Assembly (NCBI RefSeq): GCF_018687715.1
Contig: NC_056760.1
Span: 11,334,001 to 11,398,000, forward strand
Direction: 5' to 3'
DNA: 64,000 nt
Source of the DNA: Carya illinoinensis
Taxonomy: Eukaryota > Streptophyta > Magnoliopsida > Fagales > Juglandaceae
The notes under the pieces are model-generated. The model saw only the letters and a list, made by a program, of their open reading frames with translations, made no database searches and was not told where the DNA came from. Shown piece by piece: positions 47,847-60,699 of this stretch. The first letter of the stretch is position 1, and each line of letters starts with the position of its first letter. The position numbers and the translations under genes were made by a program.

Positions 47847-49153
47847 TCCTACATGAAGAGGTTGTAGATGCTGAAAAATTTCGTAGCAAATCTTGGTTTT
47901 TGCCATTCTATGTATGCCTGAATAAAATTATGAGTATGAATCAAAAGCTTTTCCAGTTTCTTTGGATTCTCTTGCAAGTATATTTTATACTTTTTAAAGT
48001 ATTAAGGGTCATACTTGCACCAAATAGTTGAACGGGGGACAAGCTGGGAAATGAGGAATATAGATGCCAGCATTATAAACATGTGTATGGATGAGTAAAT
48101 GTGCACATGAATATATAAATTAATACATTTTATGATGCCAAAGTATGAACAACATGAGATCTTGATGATTTCGGCCATCTCATGTATGCATGAGTAAATG
48201 GGCAGAAAGGATACCTTTAATTAGCTTCTAAAAACTATATTTCCTTTTACTGTTTGTGGATTTTCGTTTGGTTAAAATTGTATAATTAGGAGATGACTCT
48301 AAAAAAAAAATCAATGTTCAGGGCTAAAATACTTAATTATGCCATATTAGAGCCAATATATGTGCATCCCAAAAATGCACACCACTGCAATTACAATTTT
48401 TTTTAATTTGTTTTTCAAATTTTTTTTAAACATTCTTAATATATCATTAAAAAAATACAAAAATTCACTAATAATAACTTCCTTAACCATTAAATAAATA
48501 AAAATTAATATACAAGAGGGGACACATTTGAAAGGCATATTGGGGAGTCATCCAAGCATTTTCCTTTTGGTAATGAAAACCTTAAAAATGGTAGGTAACA
48601 ACGACCAGATATTTCTCCTAAACAAGCAGCGTGCACTCTTAACTCCATTTCAATGCTTGCCAAGGGGAATTTGTGTGACATCTTAATTGTGATTAGGAGT
48701 TTAAAGGAATTGAGTTCGAGCGATATGAAATTTCGAACTACTTAATTTTGAATAAATCAATTAGTTATATTACATCTTATGAGTTTATCTAACTACAAAT
48801 TTTGAGAAAAGAAATTTTTATTTTTTGTAAACATCTTTATATATTCATATATCAAGATTTTTATACATAAGGATTTAAGCAACATATACACATAATATTA
48901 GGAATATTTTTTTCTTATTTTTAAAAGCTTTATTTATTCTCTTTCTTAATATAAAGTTCTACTATAAAATATAATAAATATGAAGTTATTCAAACTTATG
49001 TGATGAGCTGCGCTGAAGTACTTTAATTTACATGAATTGTATAATTTAATAATCGATCATAATTTTGTGTTCACGAGCAGTTCATTCAATAAACAAATTG
49101 AGTTGAACTCAAGTTTGTTTGAGCCGATCTCGAACAACTTGTCCAATAAACTT

Positions 49154-49346
49154 GGCCTCATTTGTTAATACAAATTAGATGAGATAAAAGGTAGATAAAA
49201 TATTCTTAGAATATAATTTTTAATATTATTATTTAATTTAGATTTAAAAAAAAATTAAATTGTTTATTATATTTTGTGTGAGAGTTTAAAAAAATTATAA
49301 TGATTAGATGAGATAAGATTGAATAGTTTATGAAAACAAATGAGGC
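49154..49346. mobile_element. MITE with 3-bp target duplication (CTT/CTA)
   Basis: A 193-bp element with perfect 12-13 bp inverted ends, ggcctcatttgtt. Flanks are ctt (49151-49153) and cta (49347-49349). The paralogous sequence at 46,905 reads through without it (agacttattcattt). Three-base duplications suit the PIF/Harbinger group. Confidence 0.75.
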
Positions 49347-50004
49347 CTATTCATTTGTTTAGGAAAAATGACAGCACCCTAACTTTTATTAAAAGTGATT
49401 GACAATCAAAACATCATATATGAAACTATGACTGACAATGGGCTAGGGTTAACATAGGGCTAGCAATAGGCCGAAAGATCGAGTCAATAATGGGTTAAAT
49501 ATAACATTGGTCAACTAGGACTAAAAATAAAAATTCAAAAATGGGTTTGGGATTTCAAACAATTCTCATAAAATACCAAAAAGAATAGTTGGGTTAACAA
49601 AGAACCTAACAAAAATGCTTTACAACTAAATTTAAAATGAATTTGACATGAATTTGGGACAAAACATGGATGAAGGGGTATGAAGATTTTGTGAGATGCA
49701 AAGCTAGTGAAAAAGTTTTAAAAGAAATAGTTTACAGAATGGAGCATGACGTTAGTCCCTATTTATGAAAATAAGTAGGGACGTCTAACGTTGAATGGAG
49801 CATCATACAGAACTATGATGCCATGATTGAAAATAAGAAAATATAATGGAAATTGAGATTGAAAAAAGAGAATGAGAGAAAGACCTTGAATGCTACATCA
49901 TTACTATATTCTTTATTATGATTGAATACGAATTATTAGTCCCTATTTATAGGAAAATTAAATGGAGATGAGATCAAGTAAATATCTTAATCAATATAAA
50001 AATA

Positions 50005-50067
50005 AAATCTCTTGATTTGATAATTATGGAAACCAAATCTCTTGATTTGATAATTATGAAAATCAAA
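50005..50067. repeat. 30-bp tandem repeat, two copies (block B)
   Basis: Counterpart of the four-copy array at 40972-41094. Confidence 0.9.
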
Positions 50068-50932
50068 TCTAAATAATAATTAATTTCAATTTTTGATTTG
50101 ATATTATCTCTAACGTAAATAAAAAAAAAAAAAACCCAAAATGGTTAACTATTTCCAATCCCATTATAGTCAAAGGAAAAGCCATGCATTTCAGCTAGTA
50201 TGAATCATTTTATAATAGTTATCAAGGCTATATCTTTATTTTATTTTGTTCTCTTAAACTAGGTATATCTCATTTTTAAAATGAAAAATGCTAGATGTAT
50301 TTAAGAAGAATTTACAAAAAAAATCATTTCTCCATATGCCAATTATTAATATGCTTAAAATCATGAAATTTGAAATTCAATATTTAAATTTCAAAATAAA
50401 AACTAATAGAACAAATCTTGTAAATAAAATTAATAGTAAAAGTATAAATACATCCTAGCCTGTAGTATTACTCTTCTAAAATAGATCCATCCATATTTTA
50501 TCCATAAGTAGATGCTAAAAAAAAAAAAAAAAAACTTATAACAGATTCTTAGAGAACGTAAGTTAATTAGTGAGATACATCTATGATTCAATAAATAGAG
50601 TTCTTAAGAATTAATGACATTTCAAAAATAACATAATAAGCAAATACAACATTATTCCGCATAAATTTCCAAAAGCACCCTTGTGTTTTTGGCTTTTCCT
50701 TTCCGTGGTTGTTTCTTTTTAACTTCTTTCTTTCTTTTTTTAAATGTGCATTATTCCATATTTTATTTTTCAAAAAGAAAAAAAGAACTGAATCGAATGG
50801 AACTAAACTGATAAATTTAAAATATGAAACCTATAAAATTAAAAAATCATAAAAACTTAAAATGTTCGAAAAGGCGGGCTGAAGGGCAACTTTGGTATTG
50901 AACTTTTCCTTGAACATGGTTCAAGATGGACG

Positions 50933-50933
<1 letters not shown>

Positions 50934-50974
<41 letters not shown>
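50934..50974. repeat. (AT)n microsatellite
   Basis: About 20 uninterrupted TA units upstream of LTP-B1. Confidence 0.95.
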
Positions 50975-50977
<3 letters not shown>

Positions 50978-51152
50978 TAAATATGGAAGCTGGTAGAAAT
51001 TACTTATTTTGTAGTTTTTTTTTCCCTTAATTATTGAATAACATTAATTAACTTTCTTCATTCTCCCTCGGGACATATTTATGAAAAATCCAGGCCCACT
51101 ACTTTAATGAAAGTCATTAACCAAGGGTAGTCATAGCACATTAGAACGCCTC

Positions 51153-51160
51153 TATAAATA
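51153..51160 (+). promoter_or_regulatory. TATA box of LTP-B1
   Basis: tataaata, 88 bp before the ATG, in the same context as LTP-A1. Confidence 0.8.
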
Positions 51161-51240
51161 GAGCAGCAAGCTTGCACCTGTACAATGCATCAAAACAAGT
51201 TCATATTTGTAGCTAGGCATTAGTCTTGAATCCAAAAGTA

Positions 51241-51847
51241 ATGGAGAAGAAGACAATTTTAATGGCCTCTGGGTTGATGATGATGTTGTTTATCCTAAGC
51301 GCAACTACTGCAAGAGCCGATCTATGCCAAGATGCAGTGACATCTTTGATGCCTTGCATTGCGTTCTTGACTGGTTTTAGCCCACCGCCACCCAACGCTG
51401 GCTGTTGCCAAGGTGCACGCGATGTGCTAAATAAGGCTACGACCTCTGCAGATCGCAAGGCTCTATGTGTCTGTTTAAAAAATGTTGCAAGTCAGGATGG
51501 TATTCTGCCTGATAGGGCTGAACAACTTCCCGACCTCTGCAAGATCAAAGTTCCGGTTCCAATTAAACCCGATGTGGACTGCAACAAGTAATTTATTTCT
51601 CTCCCTATCTCTGATTGCATGCATGCCATCTGTGTTTCATGAGCACGCATATGCATTTCTAGCTACTTGGTTAATCATGATTACAGTTTGACCAAAAAAT
51701 AGTGATTCATCATGAGCTAGCTACTAAATTTAAATTAATATTGGGTATGTTTGCATGTGAAACTATCTATTTTCTTGATGAATCCTCTCAACTAATATCC
51801 TTTCTTTCTTCTTCTTCTTCTTTTTTTTGGTGATTTGCAGATTATGA
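51241..51847 (+). CDS. LTP-B1: non-specific lipid-transfer protein, block copy of A1
   Basis: Exon 1 (51241-51587) and exon 2 (51841-51847) mirror LTP-A1 and again end Lys-Leu-stop, giving 117 residues. All eight cysteines and their spacing are kept. Differences from A1 cluster in the first half of the mature protein (for example LCQDAVTSLMPC against LCPIAVKYLLPC), while the last 28 residues of exon 1 are identical. Start at ATG 51241 by match to A1. AATAAA lies at 52024. Intact, so probably functional. Confidence 0.9.
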
Positions 51848-53654
51848 TGATTCTGTAAGGAGTGGAGATAACAAACAAAGATGGAGAATATGCATGGATG
51901 GAGCAATATATATATATATATATATAGCCAAATATTGGCCGGGTTGTAAACATTAATATATCGAAGCTCGACTCTTTTTGACTATCTTATATTATATATA
52001 TATGCATGAAAAAGAATTAAACGAATAAAATGATTCCTAATTTCTTTGTAGCGCTCTCGAAGATTTGGCCTCATCAATTACTTGACTTTAGGGGTTAACC
52101 TCCATATCTGCAAACTGCAATAGTACTAATGCTTGGAGAAGCAGTAAAAATCTAAACATGCGCGCATGCTTTTACCATTGCTGATCAGAACTATTTTTAT
52201 TTCGGATGGACAACAAACCACGTGAATTTTTCTTTTGAGAGATATCTTTATGAAGTCAACACTTTTTTTAAAAAAAGAAAAAAGAAAAAAGGAAGCAATA
52301 AGAATATCATAGCTTAAGTCAATTCCATATGAATTCAATAACTAGATATTAGCATATGAATGCGAGGCGAAAATCAAAGACAATATAAAACTGTCACATG
52401 ATGAGTTATTCATTAATTCCATATTAATGTCAGGATTCACAATATCATTCTTATGACCGCTTTTTGCGGAGTGCGAGGTCTAATGTAATAAAGAACCCAT
52501 GTGTATCTTTTTAACGCGCGCCAATTAATTTGAAGTGGAGTTGACATCATCATCTCTTGCAGGAACAAAAGAGTGGGACAATTTTTTTATTATATAATAT
52601 ATTTATGTAAAAATTAATGCTGGATATTGGATATGCAAACTCTATGTATTCTTGGTCTTTTTTAAAAAAAATAGAGCCTATTATTAAAAAATATTTTTTT
52701 ATTATTTCTCCTAATTTTAATTTTAGAAAAGCCACATTCTTGACAAGAGAAAATATATAAAAATTAAACAAAATCTCGGGACTATAAAAAAAAAAAAAAA
52801 ATTGGAGATAGACATTTCTAGGTAAATTGAATTTTTTTTAAAAAAAAAAAATTAAAGAGTATATGGAGATTGGACTTTTTTTGGAGAGTTATTTTCTATA
52901 TTTGTAGAATTATGCATAAAATCTAAGAGTTATTATATGATTTCAAAAAAGTTTTTTTTTTTAGGGGGGTGGACATGGCCCATCCTTACTCCTTGGTATA
53001 CAACATGGCTCCTAATCTCATGGTCTAACAAATAGAATCGCAATTTGATCCCGAAAACTCTATGCAAAGGAAATGAGGGGGTATAGATGCCAACATGCAT
53101 GGTAAAACATGATGTTTATCATGAATGAGTATATATATATATATATATATGTACACATTAATAAACTCATGATACATTTTATGATGCCAAAATATGAATA
53201 ACAATATCGATCTTGACTGTGGCCATCTCATGTATGCATGAGTAAATGGGCAAAAAAGATACCTTGAATCAGCTTCCTAAAACTTAAAATTATATTTCCT
53301 TTTTATGTTCGTGAATTATCCTTAGGTCAATATTGTATTATTAGGAGGAGATGACTCTCCAAAACACTATGTCCCCCGTGTACTCAATCTTCAAGGCCAA
53401 AATACTTAATCATGGTATATTAGAGCCACTGGGTTTAACTTGTTTTGAGGCTGTGGCTATAAACTAAGCACATGATTTTAGCAAGGTGGCATTGTTCAAT
53501 GATCAAGATATTAGCGCGTATTTTGGTAATTAGAACCTTAAAAATGGTAGGAACGTAACGACCAGATTCTTCTCCTAAACAAGAAGCACGCACTCTTAAT
53601 TCCGGTTCAATGCATGCCGAGGAGATTCGTGTGATACAGACGTATTATATATTA

Positions 53655-53805
53655 TAATGAGTAATATATTATTCATCATCCCAATTATCATGATATGACA
53701 TTAGATAATTAGAAACTATTTATTATATTTCACTTGTGAACCTATCATGTAATACCATATCATGAGACATTAATGATTAGAGGATGATGAAAAAAGTGAT
53801 GATGA
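53655..53805 (+). mobile_element. MITE-like repeat, family M1, copy 4
   Basis: Counterpart of 45,058-45,225 (core acattagataattagaaact). It was copied with the block rather than inserted anew. Confidence 0.6.
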
Positions 53806-54396
53806 ATAGATTTTTTCTATTATGATTACTAGTATAGACAAGTTGAGTTCAAGCGAGTAGCGTTTAGTTAGATCATCTTATAATTGGTTTCATTATTATT
53901 TCTTTAGCTGTAGAGTTTAAGTTTATCATCGAGTTACATATATATTATGTACGTTCACAAACAGCTAGCTTATTTTATTATTCTAAGTCATTTCGGGTTT
54001 GATTACGAGCTACTTAATTTTAATCAATTATTTATATTACATCTTATGATTTCATCTACAAATTTTGGGAAAAAACTTTGAACTTTAGTAAATTTTTGTC
54101 AATAGTTATACACACAAATATTTATGCAACATATATACATGATATTAAGAATATTTTTTTCTTATTTCTTAAATACTTTATTCATCCTCCTTCCTCCTTC
54201 TAAAGATAAAGTTCTACTATAAAACATAATAAATATGAAATTATTCAAACTTATGCAAGTCAAGCTAAGTTTTATACGAATTATATCTCAGTTAATAATC
54301 GATCATAATTTTGTGTTCTTAAGCACTTCATTTAATAAACAAATTGAGTTGAATTCGAGTTTGTTCGAGATCTTGAGCAACTTGTTTAGTAGACTT

Positions 54397-54596
54397 TTAG
54401 ATTCGGAAAGTATTTCATCTTATTTTATCTCATTGTTACAACTTTTTCAAATTTCCACACAAAATATAATAAACAAATCAACTTTTTCAAATTCTAAAAT
54501 AATAGTAATTTTAAAAAATAATATTCTAATAATATTTATTTAACTTTCATTTTTAATCTAAAACCCTCTTATCTTATCTCTGAATTCAAATTAGGC
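54397..54596. mobile_element. MITE at a site that is empty in block A
   Basis: About 200 bp between two CTT triplets (54394-54396 and 54597-54599). The block A counterpart (46,905-46,915) has a single CTT and no element. The interior is AT-rich with ttatctctgaattcaaatta near the right end. Confidence 0.7.
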
Positions 54597-55007
54597 CTTA
54601 TTCATTTATTGAGGAAGAATTCCGGTACTCTTAAACTATATTAATTGCACCCAATAGTGCTTTCAACGGAAGAATACCATGAAAAATACAAATGATCAAA
54701 GCTTGGGGGTATGAAAATCCAAAACCGATCTTTTTATGAAAAAATGGAAACTAAAACTACCCTCTATACAAATATGTAACTTGATAATGTATTTAATAAC
54801 TTGATATTTTATGTAGTATTAATTAGGGAACAATTAAATATAGGATATTGTTTAATTAACCTCATGTATCAAAATTGGTAACTACACACATACTTTCATA
54901 ATTGAAAATCTGAAAAATGGAGGGTTATAATTACTCCTTTTTCTCCTAAAAAAGAAGTGTTTTAACTCGGTTCAATTGTTGCCATAAGCGCACTCGTGGC
55001 ACAGCCT

Positions 55008-55014
55008 TATAAAT
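55008..55014 (+). promoter_or_regulatory. TATA box of LTP-B2
   Basis: tataaat in ccttataaattgagg, conserved with LTP-A2. Confidence 0.75.
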
Positions 55015-55096
55015 TGAGGCTGCTTCTACACTCTAAAGCAAATTCATTCATTTGTGTAGCATATCAGGAAGAAAGTACATACATAGTGGCAAGAAA

Positions 55097-55556
55097 ATGG
55101 AAAAGATCAAAATGAGGAGTTTGTCTGCATCGGCTTTGGGCTCATGATTTTGATCTTGAGTGCGTGCCATTCAGAGGCCATGACATGCCCCGAGGCCCTA
55201 ATGATTTTGCTGCCATGCAAGCCGTTCGTAGAGGGTGCCGGCTCTGATTCGCCAGGCCTTCTCTGTTGTCTCGGTGTTCAAAAACTTACCCAAGAGGTTT
55301 CCACCCCTGAAACACGCAGGGCTATTTGTCAATGTTTGAAGAATGCTGCACTAGAATTTCATATTGATCTCGGCAAAGCTAAACAGATTCCCCAACTTTG
55401 CCATATCAATGACCCTATACCAATTGACCCCGAAGTGGACTGCAACACGTATTAATCTATCTTTGATTCTCTCTTTTTAGTGAAAGAACGTAGATCTTTG
55501 TGTATTCCTTGAACTAACGTATTTTTTTCTTTTTGGTATTGTGCAGACTTCCATGA
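55097..55556 (+). pseudogene. LTP-B2: copy of LTP-A2 with a signal-peptide frameshift
   Basis: The start and first codons match LTP-A2. One T is missing in a T-run (ggctttggg at about 55132-55140 against ggcttttggg), so the frame stops at tga (55145). Downstream the A2 frame is fully open, with all eight cysteines and the donor and acceptor for the last exon (55547-55556, ending Leu-Pro-stop). An in-frame ATG at 55144 could start a product with only a short hydrophobic leader, MILILSACHSEA. Secretion would then be doubtful. TATA box and AATAAA (55639) are kept, so transcription may persist. A recent pseudogene is the simplest view. Confidence 0.82.
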
Positions 55557-55757
55557 TCCTACATGAAGAGGTTGTAGATGCTAATAAATTTCAGTAATAT
55601 GTAGCAAATCTTGTTTTTTGCCATTTTATGTATGCGTGAATAAAATTACGAGTATGAATCAAATGCTTTTCCAGTTTCTTTGGATTCTCTTGCAAGTATA
55701 TTTTATACTTTTTAAAGTATTATGACCCCATATTTGCACCAAATAGTAGAACGGGGG

Positions 55758-55779
55758 ATCAAAATAACCTTATTTTGAT
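55758..55779. repeat. 22-bp perfect palindrome next to Copia-3
   Basis: atcaaaataa, cc, ttattttgat. It lies in a stretch of about 38 bp that is absent from block A at the same place. Confidence 0.85.
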
Positions 55780-55788
55780 ATTCCGGAG

Positions 55789-56072
55789 TGTTAAGGCAAC
55801 AGAATTGTATGCCTCCAAAAACTCTTCTAGAATAATTGAGAAGTGGTCCGAAGAATCTTCTTGCAATAGACTAAGCTAGACGGGTGTCAAATAATGTATG
55901 GTGACAGTCTGCAAAATTTGTTATGGCAAGGCCTATATATACGGACCTTCTATACACTGTAATGCATGAGGAAATATTCAATAGAATGAGAAAGTGAGTT
56001 TTCTGTGAGGGAATTCTTTAAGGACTTTATTCAAATACTGAGTGTGCAAATGCATTTACTTTGTTTTTATTA
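55789..56072 (+). repeat. 5' LTR of Copia-3
   Basis: 284 bp, including aaggcctatatatacggacc (about 55,931), a TATA-like core that is deleted in the 3' LTR (aaggtacggacc). Confidence 0.88.
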
Positions 56073-56085
56073 TGGTATCACGAGC
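56073..56085 (+). promoter_or_regulatory. Primer-binding site of Copia-3
   Basis: tggtatcacgagc is one base off the common methionine-tRNA primer match of plant copia elements. Confidence 0.8.
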
Positions 56086-56133
56086 ATAAATGGACCAACG
56101 TCCTAATTTTTTTTTACTTCTTCTCCATTACTC

Positions 56134-58317
56134 ATGGCTAAATCAGATAGATCTCCCACCCTTCTCACCACTGCATCTCATTATATCAACGTCAAACTTA
56201 CAATTGAAAATTTTCTTTTATGGAAAGCTCAAATTGTTCCTTACCTTGAAGGGCATCAACTTTTTCAATATTTTGATGGTTCCTTCCCTCAACCTCCTGC
56301 TATGCTCAATGATAAACCCAATCCAGCGCATACTCAGTGGCGCTTACAGGACAAACTGATTATTTCCACCATCAACTCCTCTTTGTCTGATTCGGTCTTA
56401 GCATAAGTTTTGGATTGTTCTACCTCTTGTGAGGTTTGGATGACATTACAAAACCTATTTGCTGCCAAGTCTTCTGCACATCTCATCCATACCAAGTTTC
56501 AGCTAGCTACACTTAAAAAAGGAGCTGAATCGGTTACAGAATATTACAATAAAGTAAGAGCTCTTGCATCCACCTTAAGTGCTGCTGGCCATCCCATAGA
56601 TGATTCAGAACTTGCCATTTATCTCCTAGCTGGACTGGGCACTGAATATGAGAGTCTTGTCACCTCCTTAACCAATTGTCTAGACTCCCTATCTCCTTAC
56701 CAGATTTTTAGTTATCTTTTGAATCATGAATCGAGGCTCTCCCATCAAACCCAGTCTCTACTTTCTGGCACCACTATTTCCGCACATAATACCACTAAGC
56801 TTTCACCTTCAAATACTTGTTCTTGTGGTCATGGGAACAGTTTCTATAGGGGTCGAGGTCGCGGTCGTGGCTATGGTAGGGGTCTCCTTCCTACTCCACG
56901 CCTGCCTCAACAATTGTCACATTTTTTCTCTTCATGCCTTGACTCACGTCCCATGTGTCAAGTTTGTCACAAATCGAGTCATGAGGTTGTTGCCTATTAT
57001 CATATATATGATCATTCTTATCCCACCCCCTCCTTCTGGGTTTGCTGCTAATTACTCTGCTCTCACTACATCACCTTCTCCTTCAAACACATGCTTCCCT
57101 GACACCGCTACAACGCACCATTTTACTTCAGATATTAATAATCTTAATATGGATTCCAGTGTTTATCAGGGATCAGAACAAGTAAGCATTGAAGATGGCT
57201 CTAGTATTCCCATTCAGCATTTTGGATTCGCCAACTTCAGCTCAAATAATGGCAATTTTCTTCTCACAAATTTACTTCATGTTCCCTCTATATCTCGCAA
57301 TCTTCTTTCTATATGTCAATTTTGTCTTGACAATAATGTATTTTTTGATCTTCATTCTTCTACTTTTTTTGTGAAGGATGCTTGTTCCCAGGAAACACTT
57401 CTTCAAGGGCCCATTGAGAATGGACTATATGTGTTTCATGCGGCTAAAGTGCCCTCTTCTGTCTCTTCGCAAGCTTTTTCTACTGTTAGAACATCTGCTC
57501 AGCTTTGGCACTCTAGGTTGGGCCATCCTTCTCCTCGTACCACCTCCCTAACTCTTCAACAGTTTAGTCTACCTCTTACCACCAGCATGGCTCTGTCTTT
57601 CTGTTCAACATGCTCCTCCTCAAAAGCTCATGCTCTTCCTCACCCTGCCTCTCCCACGCGTTCTTCTTTTCCTTTTCAATTAATGTTCATAGATGTATGG
57701 GGTCCTGCCTCTATTTTATCTACTAAAGGGTCTCGTTATTTCTTGTCCATTGTTGATGATTACTCTAAGTTCATCTAGTATTTTCCCATGCAATTAAAAT
57801 CTAATGTCACTATTATCATTCTTGCATTTCTAAACTATGTCACTATGCAGTTTTCTTCCAAGATTATTTCGGTTCAGACTGATGGGGGGTGAATTTCGGC
57901 CCCTTCATCCTTTTTTTTTTTTTTTGTTAAATTTGGTATTAATCACCGAGTCACTTGTCCTTATTCTCATCAACAAAATAGAAGTGTCGAACAGTGTCAT
58001 CGCCATATTGTTGAAACAGGCTTGTCCCTTCTCTCTCATGCCTCGGTTCCTCACATGTATTGGGCCGAGGCTTTTCACACTGCCACCTATTTAATAAATC
58101 GCATGCCCACTCATGTTCTTAAAAATCATTCACCATTTGAAATTTTAATGGAACAATAACCGGATTATTTATTTCTTCGTGTATTTGGTTCAGCATGTTG
58201 GCCTAATTTACGGCCTTATAATCATCATAAATTGGATTTTCGCTCTAAATAGTGTGTGTTCTTGGGATATAGCCCTGATCATAAGGGGTACATTTGCTTG
58301 CATATTGGGTCTGGGCG

Positions 58318-58350
<33 letters not shown>

Positions 58351-60418
58351 AGGGACGTTCTTTTTTTTTATGAAATGATTTTTCCATTTTCTCATACTGC
58401 TCCTCTGTCCCAGTCCGCAGGCCCAACCCCTAATAATCTCACCATCACTTCGTGTCTTCCTCTGCTATCTACAACTGAATCGGCACTTCCCTCCTCATCA
58501 CAAATTTAGCCCATCCCTTCACAGCCCGTACCCACTACTTCACCCACTGGCCCAACTTGCTCACAATGCCCAATCACCTCCTCTCCACACACATCTCGTC
58601 CAAGTCTAGCCATCTCACATTCTTCCCTAGGACCCGAATCTTCCTCTTCACCGAACCCTAGTCCAGCCGCCGTTACGTCTTCATCTTCTTCCTAGACTTT
58701 GAGCTCTCTTCTACCCAGTACGTTTGAACCACTCACTCACCCCATGGTTACAAGGTTAAAACCCATCATCTTTGTCCACTGCATTGAACAGATGGGACGG
58801 TTCCCTGGCCTCCGTCCAAACCTACAGCTTCTTTTTCCTTTGTCTCTTCCTCACCATCGGTTCCCACACCCGTCCCAGACGAACCTTCATCCTTTTCCGA
58901 AGCTTCCAAACACCTTGAATGGCGAACTGCCATGGCCATAGAGTTCGACACTCTTCTTCAAAATCAGACGTGGAAACTTGTCTCTCCCTCTCCAGCCTAT
59001 AAACTTCTCGGATCCAAGTGGGTTTTAAGGACTAGATGGCGTGTTGATGGCACAATTGAGCATCGCAAGGCTAGGCTTGTAGCTTAGGGGTTTCATCAGC
59101 AACCGGGTCTCGATTACACAGAGACCTTTAGCCCTGTTGTGAAACCAACCACCATTCGTCTTCTTCTTTCTCTAGCTGTCTCGTCTAACTGGGCACTTCA
59201 CCAATTGGACATCCACAATGCATTTCTCCACGGCGACCTTGAAGAGGACATGTACATGAAACAACCACCTGGGTTCGTGCATCCTGATTTTTCGCATCAT
59301 GTGTGTAAGTTGCAAAAATCAATCTATGGTCTAAAACAGGCTCCTAGAGCCTGGTTTGCTAAGCTCAATGATAAATTGTTGTCTTTAGGATTTCATAGTT
59401 CTTCCTCTGATTCTTCACTGTTTATCATGCGTATTAACTCCAATTGTTTGTTTATTCTAGTTTATGTTGATGATATTATTGTGACCGGATCTAGTGCCAT
59501 GATTATATATGAATTTATTGTTGCTTTACGAGCATCCTTTCCAATTAAGGATCTTGGTTCCCTGCATTATTTTCTAGGTGTTGAAGTCTCGGAACTCCTC
59601 TGGTCTTTTTTTTATCTCAGTTTAAATATATTATTGACTTGTTACACAAAACCAACATGCAAAATTCTAAGTCAGTTTCTACTCCCATGTCCTCATCAGA
59701 AAAATTGACTACTGTTGATGGTTGTTCTTTTGAGGATCCTCAGTGGTATCGTAGTGTTGTTGGAAGTTTACAGTACCTTGCATTTACTCGTCCTGATATA
59801 TCATTTGCTGTAAATCATGTATGTCAATTTATGCACTCTCATCGCCTTCCTCACTGGACAACTGTCAAACGTATTTTGCGTTATCTTAATAACACTCGGT
59901 ATCTTGGTCTATATCTTTCCCAAACTCCCCCCCATCAACTAGCTACCTTCTCTGATACTGATTGGGCTGGATGCCCTGATGATCGACGATCCACAGGTGG
60001 TTTTAGTGTGTATTTTGGGAATCATTTAATTTCTTGGGGATCCAAGAAATAGCCCACTGTTGCTCGGTCTTCTACTGAAGCCGAGTACAAATCTGTTGCT
60101 AATACTGCTTGTGAGCTTCTTTGGTTGCAGTCTCTTTTAGGGGAACTTGGTGTCTTTCTTTCCTCTCCTCCTACACTATGGTGTGACAATCTTTGTGCCA
60201 CCTACTTGTCTATGAATCTAGTTATGCATTCTCGGATCAAGCATGTTGAGTTGGACTTTCATTTTGTATTTAAAAGAGTGGCTGCCAAATCCCTTCAAGT
60301 GTCATTTGCGTCCAGCAAAGATCAGATCGCTGATATTCTCACCAAGCCGCTCTCAACAAATCGTTATTTGCAACTTCAATCAAGACTTACTCTTATGTCA
60401 GTACCGCTTGAATCATGA
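56134..60418 (+). pseudogene. Copia-3 gag-pol, stops and frameshifts
   Basis: Gag starts at 56134 (a stop at 56403 looks like CAA to TAA) and runs to a Gly/Arg-rich nucleic-acid-binding stretch (RGRGRGRGYGRG). After a frame change near 56,990 come protease and integrase traces (WHSRLGHPSPR, FIDVWGPAS). Integrase is damaged from about 57,776, including a (TA)n expansion at 58,318-58,346. The reverse transcriptase (59139-59700) has YVDDIIVTG and [11 protein letters not shown]. RNase H (FSDTDWAGCPDD, RIKHVELDFHFV) follows in shifted frames to 60418. Not functional. Confidence 0.9.
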
Positions 60419-60423
60419 GGGGA

Positions 60424-60699
60424 TGTTAAGGCAACAGAATTGTATGCCTCCAAAATCTCTTCTACAATAATTGAGAAGTGGTCCGAAGAATCTTCTTGTA
60501 ATAGACTAAGCTAGATAGGTGTCAAATAATGTATGGTGATAGTCTGCAAAATCTGTTATGGCAAGGTACGGACCTCCTATACACTGTAATGTATGAGGAA
60601 ATATTCAATAGAATGAGAAAGTGAGTTTTAAGTGAGGAAATTCTTTAAGGACTTTATTCAAACACTGAGTGTGCAAATGCATTTACTCTGTTGTTATTA
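60424..60699 (+). repeat. 3' LTR of Copia-3
   Basis: 276 bp; lacks the tctatatatac piece of the 5' LTR. Confidence 0.88.

Larger units (their letters stand above)
47847..51152. other. Spacer between LTP-A2 and LTP-B1, with the block junction
   Basis: The left part matches the region after Copia-3 (60,716-61,580). The junction of block A and block B is near 49,380-49,390. No gene seen. A MITE, a two-copy 30-bp repeat and an AT microsatellite are listed separately. Confidence 0.65.
51848..55007. other. Spacer between LTP-B1 and LTP-B2
   Basis: Collinear with 42,784-47,318 apart from indels (the GA-repeat region of block A is missing). No gene seen. Confidence 0.65.
55789..60699 (+). mobile_element. 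Ty1/copia LTR retrotransposon (Copia-3) in block B
   Basis: LTRs 55789-56072 and 60424-60699 begin TGTTAAGGCAACAG and are about 95% alike by eye. The primer site tggtatcacgagc follows the 5' LTR (56073), and a purine tract (gagggga) precedes the 3' LTR. Flanks cggag/tggag suggest a 5-bp duplication with one change. The 3' end of the LTR (ttatta) is not the usual CA. Block A lacks the element, so the insertion postdates the block duplication. Confidence 0.92.
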
